A DNA stretch of 64,000 bases from Caldimicrobium sp. (GTDB lineage: Bacteria; Desulfobacterota; Thermodesulfobacteria; Thermodesulfobacteriales; Thermodesulfobacteriaceae). The position numbers and the translations under genes were made by a program. The stretch covers positions 17,406-81,405 of the forward strand of contig JANXCE010000005.1 in NCBI GenBank assembly GCA_025059715.1, in the 5' to 3' direction. The notes beneath the pieces are model-generated. The model saw only the letters and a list, made by a program, of their open reading frames with translations. It searched no databases and was not told the DNA's origin. Positions 25,235-33,761 of the stretch are shown one piece after another; the first letter of the stretch is position 1; every line of letters begins with the position of its first letter.

Positions 25235-26061
25235 GGCCTTGCTTCCCTTTTAATTCTTTTCCACCAGGGAGATTTGGTTTCAAAACCTAAGAGTTGAGAA
25301 AGAATTTTTCTTAAAGTAGCGGGAGTAATATCTCTGTTTATTTTTCCTCCTACTGCCAAGGAGATTTGACCTCTCTCTTCAGAGACGATAACTGCTACCG
25401 CATCAGTAATTTCTGTTATTCCAAGACCAGCCCGATGTCTTGTTCCCAAATCCTTAGCTATATCAGGATTGGTGGAGAGAGGTAAAACAACCCCAGCTGC
25501 TAAAAGCTTTCCTCCACTAATTATAACTGCTCCATCATGAAGAGGCGATTTGGGATTAAAAACGCTGAGCAGTAGTTCTTCAGAGATTTTGGCATCAAGA
25601 GGCACCGATCCTTCTAAATAATCCTTGAGACTAATTTCCCTCTCAAACACAATAAGTGCGCCTATCTTTTTCTCCGCCATAATACTTACTGCTTTAACTA
25701 CTTCTTCTAAGCCATAGGAGTATTCCGCTTGAATTTTGGTAAAGGGCACTGTTCCAATATGAGCCAGGGCTCTCCTAATATCATCTTGAAATAGAATAAT
25801 TATAAGAATCAAAATGGAAGACAAAAAGGTATGTAACAGCCAGTTTAAGGCTAAGAGTTGAAAAATTTCGGAGAAAAAGTATAAAAAAACTAATATACTA
25901 AGTCCCGCAACTATTTGTAAAGCTCTGGTGCCCTGAATTAATAATAAAATGTAATAGATAATGAAACTTACTATGAGGATATCAAGAAGGTCACTAATTC
26001 TTAGAGCTTTAAAAAATTCTAATATCTGGTGGTGATTAACAGCCAAGTTCTCTATTTCCAA
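25231..26061 (-). CDS. cdaA: Diadenylate cyclase CdaA
   Basis: 276 residues with three N-terminal membrane helices (residues ~25-95) and a DAC domain with LHDGAVIISGGKLLAAG (DGA at 176-178) and GTRHRAGLGITE (RHR at 208-210). Both catalytic motifs are intact, so it should make c-di-AMP from two ATP at the inner face of the membrane. Order folP-cdaA-cdaR-glmM matches the conserved cluster. It overlaps folP by 26 bp. c-di-AMP is less common in Gram-negative lineages, though known in several of them. Confidence 0.93.
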   Translation of the reverse strand: MEIENLAVNHHQILEFFKALRISDLLDILIVSFIIYYILLLIQGTRALQIVAGLSILVFLYFFSEIFQLLALNWLLHTFLSSILILIIILFQDDIRRALAHIGTVPFTKIQAEYSYGLEEVVKAVSIMAEKKIGALIVFEREISLKDYLEGSVPLDAKISEELLLSVFNPKSPLHDGAVIISGGKLLAAGVVLPLSTNPDIAKDLGTRHRAGLGITEITDAVAVIVSEERGQISLAVGGKINRDITPATLRKILSQLLGFETKSPWWKRIKREARP

Positions 26062-26893
26062 GAAGGTATTTAAAGGTTTCTAAGGCATCTTTAACGAGAG
26101 AGACTCTGTGAACCCTTAAAAAATGAACTCCTTGAAGATAGCTAAAGAGAGCAACCCCTACAGTCCCCGCATCTCTCTCCTTGGGTGGTTTCTGAATAAT
26201 CTCACCAATAAAGGCTTTTCTTGAGGGGCCCAAGAGTAAGGGTCTATTAAATTCTTTAAATTCCTTTAAGTTTTTTAAAATTGTTATGTTATGCTGAAAG
26301 GTCTTACCAAAGCCAATACCTGGATCTATGATTATTTTCTCAAAGGACACTCCCTTAGTAGTAAGCCAATCAATTCTCTCCTTAAAATAATTTTTCATTT
26401 CCTCTAATAAATTGTCATAATGGGGGTTTATCTGCATGTCCTGAGGCGTGCCCTTTATATGCATTAGAACATAAGGACAATTAAAATCTTTTAGAACATC
26501 AACTATCTTAGGCTCATATTGTGCCCCAGATATATCGTTCACCATATCCGCTCCTTTTGATAGGGCAAGTTCCGCAACTTTGGCCTTGTAAGTATCAATA
26601 GAAATGATAGCCTCGGGAAAATGTTCTCTTATAGCCTTAATTACAGGGATAACTCTTTTAATCTCCTCGTCTTCAGGAACTGGTTTAGCAAAGGGTCTTG
26701 TTGACTCCCCTCCAATATCAAGAATCAGGGCTCCCTCAGCCAAAAGGGCTTCCGCTTTCTCAAGCGCTTGTTTCACTGTGAGCGCTTCTCCTCCATCTGA
26801 AAAAGAATCAGGCGTAACATTAATGATCCCCATTAAGTAGGGACAATCTTTCCAATCTAAGCTATATTTTCCAACTTGTAAAGGAGGGAGCAT
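26036..26893 (-). CDS. folP: Dihydropteroate synthase
   Basis: 285 residues. It has YLMGIINVTPDSFSDGGEAL near the start, ALILDIGGESTRP, then DMVNDISGAQ and GPSRKAFIGEI. It joins p-aminobenzoate to 6-hydroxymethyl-7,8-dihydropterin diphosphate in folate synthesis. It lies 11 bp after ftsH, in the ftsH-folP-(cdaA)-glmM arrangement seen in many proteobacteria. Its stop is inside cdaA. Confidence 0.95.
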   Translation of the reverse strand: MLPPLQVGKYSLDWKDCPYLMGIINVTPDSFSDGGEALTVKQALEKAEALLAEGALILDIGGESTRPFAKPVPEDEEIKRVIPVIKAIREHFPEAIISIDTYKAKVAELALSKGADMVNDISGAQYEPKIVDVLKDFNCPYVLMHIKGTPQDMQINPHYDNLLEEMKNYFKERIDWLTTKGVSFEKIIIDPGIGFGKTFQHNITILKNLKEFKEFNRPLLLGPSRKAFIGEIIQKPPKERDAGTVGVALFSYLQGVHFLRVHRVSLVKDALETFKYLLGNRELGC

Positions 26894-26904
26894 TTAACTA
26901 AAAA

Positions 26905-28698
26905 CTAACTTTGTTGTAAAAGTAACTTAAATCTTTCCGCATCAATTGTTTCTTCTTCTAAAAGAGTTTTAGCCACTAAATGAAGTTTGTCGATATAACG
27001 ATTTATGATCTCCTTTGCTTTTTCATAACAGCTTTGAATAATTTCTTTGGCCTCCATGTCTATCAGCTTGGCAGTCTCTTCGGAGTAGTCTTTTATTTGG
27101 AAGAGCTCCTTACCTAAGAAGATTGGTTCATCAGATTTGCCATAGGTAAGGGGTCCAAGATATTTGCTCATGCCGAACTCGCAGATCATTCTTTTGGCTA
27201 TGAAAGTGGCCTTTTTTAAGTCATCTTTTGCTCCAGTGCTTAATTTCTGAAATACCGTCTCCTCGCTTACTCTTCCGCCAAGAAGAACTGTGATCTTTTT
27301 GTAAAGATAGTCTTCTGTGTAGATATGTCGATCATCAAGGGGTAATTGCTGGGTTACACCTAAGGCTTGTCCCCTTGGAATTATGCTTATTTTATGAACT
27401 GGATCAGGATCAGGAAGATAGTAAGCAACTAATGCATGACCGGCTTCATGATAGGCAATTATCTTTCTTTCCTCCTCGGTGAGAGCTAACCCCCTCCTCT
27501 CTTTACCCATAAGTATTTTATCCTTTGCTTCTTCAATGTCTTCCATTTCTATAAATTCTTTACCTTTCCGCGCAGCATTAAGGGCAGCCTCATTCATGAG
27601 ATTTTCTAAATTGGCACCAGTAAACCCAGGTGTTCCTTTAGCGATAGCCATCAGATCTACATTTGGAGCTAATTTATATTTCTGGGCATAGAGATTGAGA
27701 ATAGCTAATCTTCCATGGACATCCGGTGGAGGGACAACAACTTGTCTATCGAATCTACCCGGACGAAGTAAGGCCATGTCTAATATATCAGGCCTGTTAG
27801 TAGCCGCAATGACTACTATGCCTTCCGCTGTATCGAAACCATCCATTTCCACCAGAAGTTGATTAAGGGTTTGTTCCCTTTCATCGTGGCCTCCTCCTAA
27901 GCCTGCACCTCTCATCCTTCCCACCGCATCAATCTCATCAATAAATATGATACAGGGTGCATGTTGTTTGGCTTGAGAAAAAAGATCCCTTACTCTGGCT
28001 GCACCAACACCTACAAACATCTCCACAAAATCAGATCCGCTAATGCTAAAAAAGGGCACTCCCGCTTCTCCTGCAATAGCCTTTGCTAAAAGAGTTTTAC
28101 CGGTGCCTGGAGGTCCAACTAATAGAATACCTTTAGGTATGCGAGCACCAAGCTTGGTAAATTTCTGAGGATTTTTAAGAAATTCCACTACCTCCTGAAG
28201 TTCCTCCTTTGCCTCTTCAACTCCTGCTACATCTTTAAAGGTTACTTTGCTTTCTCCCTCTTTGATGAGTTTGGCTCTGGATTTAGCAAAGGAAAAGGGC
28301 CTATTGCCCGGTTGCATTTGGCGAATGAAAAGAATCCATAAAAATATGAGAATAATAAAGGGCAACCAAGAAATTAAAAAAGTGGTGATCCAGCTACTCT
28401 GAGCTTCAGGTTTTACACTAATCTTTACTCCCTGTTCTTTTAATAAAGTAAAAAGATCTCTATCTTCAGGCAAAATATAAGTTACAAAATCCCTTCCATT
28501 CAGAAGTTTTCCCGTTACTTTTTTACCTTCAACTATAATTTCCCTAATTTCTCCTTGTTGTACTTTTTCTAAAAATTCAGTGTAGCTCAGATTAAGAGAG
28601 GAGTATAATATAGAGTCCGTAAATAAAAAATTGTAGGCGATTAACACAAAAACACCCAATAAAATCCAAATGAACAAACCTTTAAACATATCTTTCAT
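26905..28698 (-). CDS. ftsH: ATP-dependent zinc metalloprotease FtsH
   Basis: 597 residues: two N-terminal membrane helices (~5-25 and ~105-125) around a periplasmic domain, an AAA+ domain with Walker A GPPGTGKT (195-202), Walker [12 protein letters not shown] and SRH region [20 protein letters not shown], and an M41 protease domain with HEAGH. It degrades membrane and regulatory proteins such as RpoH and LpxC in E. coli; an RpoH-like sigma gene is in this window. The C-terminus is shorter than E. coli FtsH (644). Confidence 0.97.
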   Translation of the reverse strand: MKDMFKGLFIWILLGVFVLIAYNFLFTDSILYSSLNLSYTEFLEKVQQGEIREIIVEGKKVTGKLLNGRDFVTYILPEDRDLFTLLKEQGVKISVKPEAQSSWITTFLISWLPFIILIFLWILFIRQMQPGNRPFSFAKSRAKLIKEGESKVTFKDVAGVEEAKEELQEVVEFLKNPQKFTKLGARIPKGILLVGPPGTGKTLLAKAIAGEAGVPFFSISGSDFVEMFVGVGAARVRDLFSQAKQHAPCIIFIDEIDAVGRMRGAGLGGGHDEREQTLNQLLVEMDGFDTAEGIVVIAATNRPDILDMALLRPGRFDRQVVVPPPDVHGRLAILNLYAQKYKLAPNVDLMAIAKGTPGFTGANLENLMNEAALNAARKGKEFIEMEDIEEAKDKILMGKERRGLALTEEERKIIAYHEAGHALVAYYLPDPDPVHKISIIPRGQALGVTQQLPLDDRHIYTEDYLYKKITVLLGGRVSEETVFQKLSTGAKDDLKKATFIAKRMICEFGMSKYLGPLTYGKSDEPIFLGKELFQIKDYSEETAKLIDMEAKEIIQSCYEKAKEIINRYIDKLHLVAKTLLEEETIDAERFKLLLQQS

Positions 28699-28735
28699 TC
28701 CATCAAGCCTCCCTTTAAGTTCTTTAGTGAGAAGG

Positions 28736-28764
28736 ATTAATCTTTATTAGAAAATTTATATCAA
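28736..28764 (-). promoter_or_regulatory. Possible internal promoter before ftsH
   Basis: In the 78-bp gap between tilS and ftsH the minus strand has TTGATA (28759-28764), 17 bp, then ATTAAT (28736-28741). This would give ftsH-folP-cdaA-cdaR-glmM expression independent of the upstream tilS transcript. The -10 match is modest. Confidence 0.35.
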
Positions 28765-28776
28765 CTTTAGATAAAA

Positions 28777-30144
28777 TCAATCTTGTGGGAATAGTTCTAA
28801 CAAAAGTATGGCTTCTGTGTCCTCTTTAATTAAAAATTGAGGATGAACATAAGTATTCCATATACCTATAATTTGATTGTCTTTTTCGATCACTAATAAA
28901 TTATCTCGGAGGTAAAGGGGAATCTTTTTTTCCTGAAGATATTTTTTTAACTTTTTATGCCCCACACCGGGTATATATATCCTATCACCAGGTTTTCTCT
29001 TTCTAATTACAAATGGAAAAGGAGTTTTTTGGGCAGATAATTGGAAATTATTTGGATTTTGAGGTGGTCTTTTTTCTTTATTTATTATAACTACCTTTAG
29101 CTTCCCTTGAGGTATGGAATAGATTCCTTCCTCAAGTATTTTCCTTTCAAAATAGGGTATGGTAAAGACCTTTTTGGTAATTCTAACATAACCTGGACCT
29201 CGATAAGCCAGAAATTTTCCCGGTAAATAAACCGGCCCTTTAGTTTGTTTGATTACTAAACTTTCCATAGCTAAAATATGTCTGGAAGTAACTCTAAATA
29301 GAGGAATACCTGCCTCTTTAAAAGCAAGAAAATAGATTCGCCTTCTAATAACCGAAGAAAGTCTTTTTAGTTCAGAAACGCGCAACAACAAATCTTCTTC
29401 CCAATAGGATTTTAAATTTTGATAATTCTCTAAAGCCTGCCTCTCAATAAATTCTTCCTCTTCTCCTATGAGAATGACAGTTTTTCTTAAGGTCTCTTTG
29501 ATCTTGGGAGTAAAGTTTTTTTCCAGAAAGGGAATCAATAGATGTCTTATTTTATTTCGGGGAATGCGAAGATCTCTATTTGTAGGGTCTTCTCTCCAAG
29601 TCAGATTTCTCAATTTGGCAAAGTTTCTAATTTCCTCTTTACTTACGAAAAGAAAGGGCCTCACAATGAGATCCTCTCTTTTAATAGGAATCCCTGCTAA
29701 CCCCCTTTTGCCAGTTCCTCTAATAAGTTTTAACAGAACTTCCTCTATAAGATCATCAAGGTGATGAGCAAGGGCTATTCGATGTATGTCATATTTTTTA
29801 GAAAGATGATACCATAAAGCATATCTTAATTCTCTACCAGCCATTTCAAGACTTAATCCCTCTCTTTTTGCATATAAAGTAACAGGAGAGGCAGAGTAAA
29901 AAAAAGGAAGATTCCGTTCCTTGCAAAATTGATATACAAAAAGGGCATCTTTATAGGAATCCTTTCTTATCTTATGATCATAATGGGAGACAAAAATTTT
30001 AAAATCCCACTCTTTTCTTAACAAGTAAAGAGTCTCTAAAAGAGTTATAGAGTCGAGTCCTGAGGATACACCTACTAAAATTCTATCCCCCTTTTGAAAA
30101 AGACCGTGTTCTAAAATGGTTCTTTTAATCTTTTTTAAAAACAA
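28777..30144 (-). CDS. tilS: tRNA(Ile)-lysidine synthetase
   Basis: 455 residues. An N-terminal PP-loop ATPase domain, the HHLDDLIEEVLLKLIRGTGK motif, GIPIKREDLIVRPFLFVSK and a C-terminal substrate-binding domain are present. The enzyme changes C34 of the CAU-anticodon tRNA-Ile to lysidine, changing its identity from Met to Ile. The PP-loop reads SSGLDS (residues 27-32) where SGGxDS is usual, so the second residue is Ser and not Gly. The start overlaps the upstream unknown gene by 20 bp. Confidence 0.93.
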   Translation of the reverse strand: MFLKKIKRTILEHGLFQKGDRILVGVSSGLDSITLLETLYLLRKEWDFKIFVSHYDHKIRKDSYKDALFVYQFCKERNLPFFYSASPVTLYAKREGLSLEMAGRELRYALWYHLSKKYDIHRIALAHHLDDLIEEVLLKLIRGTGKRGLAGIPIKREDLIVRPFLFVSKEEIRNFAKLRNLTWREDPTNRDLRIPRNKIRHLLIPFLEKNFTPKIKETLRKTVILIGEEEEFIERQALENYQNLKSYWEEDLLLRVSELKRLSSVIRRRIYFLAFKEAGIPLFRVTSRHILAMESLVIKQTKGPVYLPGKFLAYRGPGYVRITKKVFTIPYFERKILEEGIYSIPQGKLKVVIINKEKRPPQNPNNFQLSAQKTPFPFVIRKRKPGDRIYIPGVGHKKLKKYLQEKKIPLYLRDNLLVIEKDNQIIGIWNTYVHPQFLIKEDTEAILLLELFPQD

Positions 30145-30868
30145 GTTTTAGAATATCCTTAGAGGTTTCTCGATGACTTTCGTAAGCTCTTTGGGCTAAT
30201 TTTTTTAAATCTGTATAAATTTTTTCGATTTTTAAAGGTTCTTCGTACGCTTCCATAAGATCAGATGGTTTAGAGAAGGTAGATATTTTCATAGTGGAAG
30301 AGAGTTCCTGATAGACTTTATCTTTTGCCTCTATAGCCCCAATGTCTGGGGTTTTATCTTCAAGCCTACCAATAAAGGCTAAAATCTGGCTGAGATCATG
30401 TTTCTTATAAAAAAGTTCTGTTTCCGCTTTCAAGTTTGCATAGAACTTTTCAGCCCCTATTAGGGCATTTTTATAGCTTTTGTAAGCATCTATTAGATCC
30501 TGATAAATTTCAATAAAAAGCTTAATAAATTTAGTTTTTGAGGTAAATCCAAAGGGCTTTTTTTCAAGTTTTTTAAATAGGGTTTTCCTTAAGTTTGCAG
30601 ATTCACTAAATTGCGGTGAATAAAATTTACTTAGAGGAAAATGGGTGATTTTTTCAAATTCTTCAATGAGATCTTTATTTTCAAGCATGAGAATGAGCCT
30701 TTTAGCATTCAAGATTAAGTTTTTTTCTTTTTCCGTTAATCCCTGAAGCATGTCCTTATATTCAAGCCAGCCTTGTTCTAAGGCTATTCTTTGGGAAAAA
30801 TACTCCTCTGCAATTTCCTTTTTTACTTCCCTACTTAGAGCCTCTGCTATTTCATCCCAGGACTTCAT
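30125..30868 (-). CDS. Uncharacterised 247-residue helical protein between fapA and tilS
   Basis: I do not recognise this protein. It is almost entirely alpha-helical and charged, with no signal peptide or membrane segment. Segments include EIAEEYFSQRIALEQGWLEY near the N-terminus and IYTDLKKLAQRAYESHRET near the C-terminus, suggesting a soluble coiled or helical-bundle scaffold. It starts 4 bp after fapA and overlaps tilS by 20 bp, so it is tightly coupled in the operon and very probably a real gene. Confidence 0.7.
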   Translation of the reverse strand: MKSWDEIAEALSREVKKEIAEEYFSQRIALEQGWLEYKDMLQGLTEKEKNLILNAKRLILMLENKDLIEEFEKITHFPLSKFYSPQFSESANLRKTLFKKLEKKPFGFTSKTKFIKLFIEIYQDLIDAYKSYKNALIGAEKFYANLKAETELFYKKHDLSQILAFIGRLEDKTPDIGAIEAKDKVYQELSSTMKISTFSKPSDLMEAYEEPLKIEKIYTDLKKLAQRAYESHRETSKDILKLVFKKD

Positions 30869-30871
30869 ATA

Positions 30872-32302
30872 CTATCTGCTAATTTTAATTTCGGCTTCCT
30901 CCAAATAAAAGGTTACTGGACCAGCAATTTCCTCATTTGAAGTGTATGTTTGATCGGCAATTCCTAATATAACATTAGGATAAACCCTATTTAGAACTTT
31001 AATAGTTGCTTTTCTCAATTCTCTAAGATTATCCTTGAATAATTTTGTTTTTTCTAAGACCTCGCCTAAATTTTTTTCTATTTTTTCTTTTTCTCTAAAA
31101 AGCTTCTCTAAGATTTTTTCTTTTTCCTTTGTTAGTCTATTTTCTTTCTTCAATTTATTTGCTAAATCAATTCCGTAAAGAATCCTCTTAAGGGTTTCCT
31201 TAAATGTTATTTCTTTTTTTATTAAATGCAAATATTCTTTAACTATTTCTGGTTTATACCCTGCCATGATTTCAGTTTTAGTCTGAGCCACATGTCCAAT
31301 AATTTTGGCATTAATGTTACCTGTAACTTTTACTACTCCACCATATATTATTCCTTTTCCTTCCGTAGCAATTAAATTCCCGTTTACGAAAGTGTCAGAA
31401 AACACAAGATAGTCTCTAACTGTCAAATTGCCGTTTATTACCAGTTTAGCGAATTCTACACCTCTAATATAGGCATCCCCCTTTATTATTATTGTGGTCT
31501 CTTCTCCTCTGATTATCCCATCGCAGTGAAAAAACCCCTCTACTTCCACGCGGGTTTTGTTTTCTGTGCAACCCTTTAATTCTAGATTTCCCTTACAGGT
31601 TACAGTGAATCCAAATTTTATGTCACCCTGAATGATCAATTTATCACCGATAAAATGAACATTACCTGTGAAATAGTCAACATTACCTTTTAGAGTAAAT
31701 TCTGGCAATATTTCGAGTTTCCCACCAGTATAGGTGAGAACTCCTGCTCTTTTAGCTTTAATGAAATTGTCCTTTTCATCGAGATATACATTACTTCCTA
31801 ATTCAAAGGTCTTTTTCTCCTTTAAAACTGGTGGTTCTATCGGATCGCCCCAAATGTTTACTCCAGGGGTGGGTGGAATAGAGGGGAACCATTGCGCAAC
31901 AGCCTCTTCCGCCTCCGCACAAATTATCCTTTGAAATCTCTCTCTTAAATCTTCACATTGTAAATTAGGCTCATTCTCCATACTACTACAAATAATGCGC
32001 TCAAATTTTGGTAGGAGTTTTATACTCTCAGGGCTGCCCTCCTTTGGTGGGTGTCCCTGGGCAATTACAAGACTACCATTAATTTCCTTAGGAAAATCTA
32101 ATAGAAATTTTATTCCTTGGGATTGAAGAAAATCCTTTATAATGGGCCAATCCTCAAGAAATTTTTCATATTGCTCACGAGAGATTTTGGGAGATTCTAT
32201 ATATAGATAGTAATCATCTGGACTAACTTTAAAAACATATTCTTTAAAAAGGATTCCAATCTCTTTTGCTTCCTTACGATCTATAAAGTGTTCTTTTTCC
32301 AA
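30872..32302 (-). CDS. FapA/DUF342 family beta-helix protein
   Basis: 476 residues. The N-terminal ~170 residues are a mixed domain; residues ~180-350 are a repetitive beta-helix with hydrophobic-Gly-Asn rungs (KGNVDYFTGNVHFIGDKLII, GEETTIIIKGDAYIRGVEFA, GIIYGGVVKVTGNINAKIIG) typical of DUF342/FapA proteins. The C-terminal ~110 residues are a coiled coil (KEKEKILEKLFREKEKIEKN). In Vibrio, FapA-like proteins act in signalling and transport regulation; the cellular role here is open. It overlaps plsY by 22 bp. Confidence 0.8.
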   Translation of the reverse strand: MEKEHFIDRKEAKEIGILFKEYVFKVSPDDYYLYIESPKISREQYEKFLEDWPIIKDFLQSQGIKFLLDFPKEINGSLVIAQGHPPKEGSPESIKLLPKFERIICSSMENEPNLQCEDLRERFQRIICAEAEEAVAQWFPSIPPTPGVNIWGDPIEPPVLKEKKTFELGSNVYLDEKDNFIKAKRAGVLTYTGGKLEILPEFTLKGNVDYFTGNVHFIGDKLIIQGDIKFGFTVTCKGNLELKGCTENKTRVEVEGFFHCDGIIRGEETTIIIKGDAYIRGVEFAKLVINGNLTVRDYLVFSDTFVNGNLIATEGKGIIYGGVVKVTGNINAKIIGHVAQTKTEIMAGYKPEIVKEYLHLIKKEITFKETLKRILYGIDLANKLKKENRLTKEKEKILEKLFREKEKIEKNLGEVLEKTKLFKDNLRELRKATIKVLNRVYPNVILGIADQTYTSNEEIAGPVTFYLEEAEIKISR

Positions 32303-32889
32303 GTTTTTTCTTCACCCTTTAATAGCCTTTTGATATTCTCTTTATGCTTATATATTATTAATACGGATAAAACTGCGGCACAATAAAAATATTCAACAGG
32401 GTACTTAAAAATATAGATTAAGATAGGTAGTGAAAGCATGGCTATAATGGAGCCTAAGGATACAAATCCCGAGAAATATACTAAAGGGAAGAAAAATAAC
32501 AAAGATCCAAGCATAGCTTTAGGGGTAAGAACAAGAAAGGTTCCAATAGTGGTGGCCACTCCTTTACCACCTTGAAATTTTAAAAAAACAGAAAAGAGGT
32601 GTCCAGTCACTGCAAAAAAGGCTACTCCTGCATAAAGTTGAGGATTCTCCATAAAACCTTGGGAAGAAAAAATTTTTACGCAATAAAGAGCAAGAAGTCC
32701 CTTACCAGCATCCCCTATAAAAGTAACAATTCCCCATTTTTTACCTAAGAGCCGAGCTACATTGGTTGCACCAGGATTTTTACTTCCCTCTTTTCGTGGA
32801 TCTTTTCCCTGAGGAAGACTAACGATTAAAGCAAAGGGTATTGACCCCAATAAATAGGATAAGATATAATAAATAATTTTAGAATCCAT
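32281..32889 (-). CDS. plsY: Glycerol-3-phosphate acyltransferase (acyl-phosphate type)
   Basis: 202 residues with five membrane helices. Motifs are SYLLGSIPFALIV, GSKNPGATNVARLLGKKWG and a cytoplasmic loop LKFQGGKGVATTIGTFLVL. It transfers an acyl group from acyl-phosphate to glycerol-3-phosphate, the first step of phospholipid synthesis. It is the promoter-proximal gene of the long minus-strand run. The ATG lies only 8 nt after the -10 box, so the mRNA is probably leaderless, and no Shine-Dalgarno sequence is visible. Confidence 0.94.
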   Translation of the reverse strand: MDSKIIYYILSYLLGSIPFALIVSLPQGKDPRKEGSKNPGATNVARLLGKKWGIVTFIGDAGKGLLALYCVKIFSSQGFMENPQLYAGVAFFAVTGHLFSVFLKFQGGKGVATTIGTFLVLTPKAMLGSLLFFFPLVYFSGFVSLGSIIAMLSLPILIYIFKYPVEYFYCAAVLSVLIIYKHKENIKRLLKGEEKTWKKNTL

Positions 32890-32897
32890 ATTATATT

Positions 32898-32926
32898 ATT
32901 ATAACCACTTTTAAGAAATAAGTAAA
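32898..32926 (-). promoter_or_regulatory. Promoter of the plsY operon abutting IS copy B
   Basis: On the minus strand TTTACT (32921-32926) and a perfect TATAAT (32898-32903) are 17 bp apart. The predicted start of transcription falls at or within about 2 nt of the plsY ATG (32889). The -35 begins exactly 6 bp inside from the IS terminus at 32933. Confidence 0.7.
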
Positions 32927-32932
32927 GAAATT

Positions 32933-33737
32933 GTATGAGTCCATATGATTTTAGACTGAGGGGAATTCTTGTTAAATTTATAACAAATTCACTCCAAAGG
33001 CGATACATTCCCAAGACCACTATGCACCCTCTCCGCGTATTATACCACATCAAGTTCCTCATAAGCTCTCTATACTCAATAAACTCCTCTTCCTCCAATG
33101 TTCTGTTAAACCTCTCTACATACCCATTCCATCTCCCTCAAGCTCCTTCGCATATTCCCCTAAAAAACTCACTCCCAAAGTCTCTCCGCACGCCCCTTAT
33201 CTCAAAAGAAGCTTCCGCCTTAAACTTACTCCAAAAGTCCCTCCCACTTTTGCTCGATAAATGACTACTTTTTATGAGCAAATCCAAATCCACTGTCATC
33301 CCCCTCAATAAACCTATCCCTCCTACCAAAACTAAAACTTCTTCACTGCCTCCTCTCAAGGAAATCCCCTCTCTTTCAAATACTTTATAATCCTTCCAAT
33401 CGTAGATACTGCTACCAAAGCTATACCCCTCTCCCTACAAAATCTATCCACCAAAGGCTTAAGCTTTTCCTTGCCCATGCGAGGATGTTCTCTCCTGTAA
33501 TCCAGCATAAACTCTATTACCTCCTTTGCCACTTCTTTGAGCATTTCCTCTTTGGTCAATAGTTGCTTTGGTGCCAAAGGAGTTGTGAAATTCGATGACC
33601 TTTAGTCTAAAGGCGACTTCTTTTCTTTGGGATACATCTTTATTGCTTCAAGTCTTTGTAGCATTTCTAAGTCTTATTTTTAAGTCTTTGATGGGAGAAG
33701 GGGTTAGTGAGAAGCTAAAAAGACCTTGAACTCAAGT
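32933..33737 (-). mobile_element. IS copy B: decayed integrase-type insertion sequence with internal deletions
   Basis: Both termini are present: GTATGAGTCC at 32933 and the outer TTGAACTCAAGT at about 33737. Recognisable parts are the helix-turn-helix (33356-33577; EKLKPLVDRFCRERGIALVA), the DDE part and the C-terminal YNTRRG region, broken by frameshifts. Deletions remove the N-terminal coding part and the GDLVQMDA catalytic stretch. The second-Asp-to-Glu spacing is shortened as in A and D. The 6-bp flanks (GAAATT and AGGGGG) do not match, so no target duplication is visible. Confidence 0.85.
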
Positions 33738-33761
33738 AGGGGGGAGGGGGAATTAAAGGAA

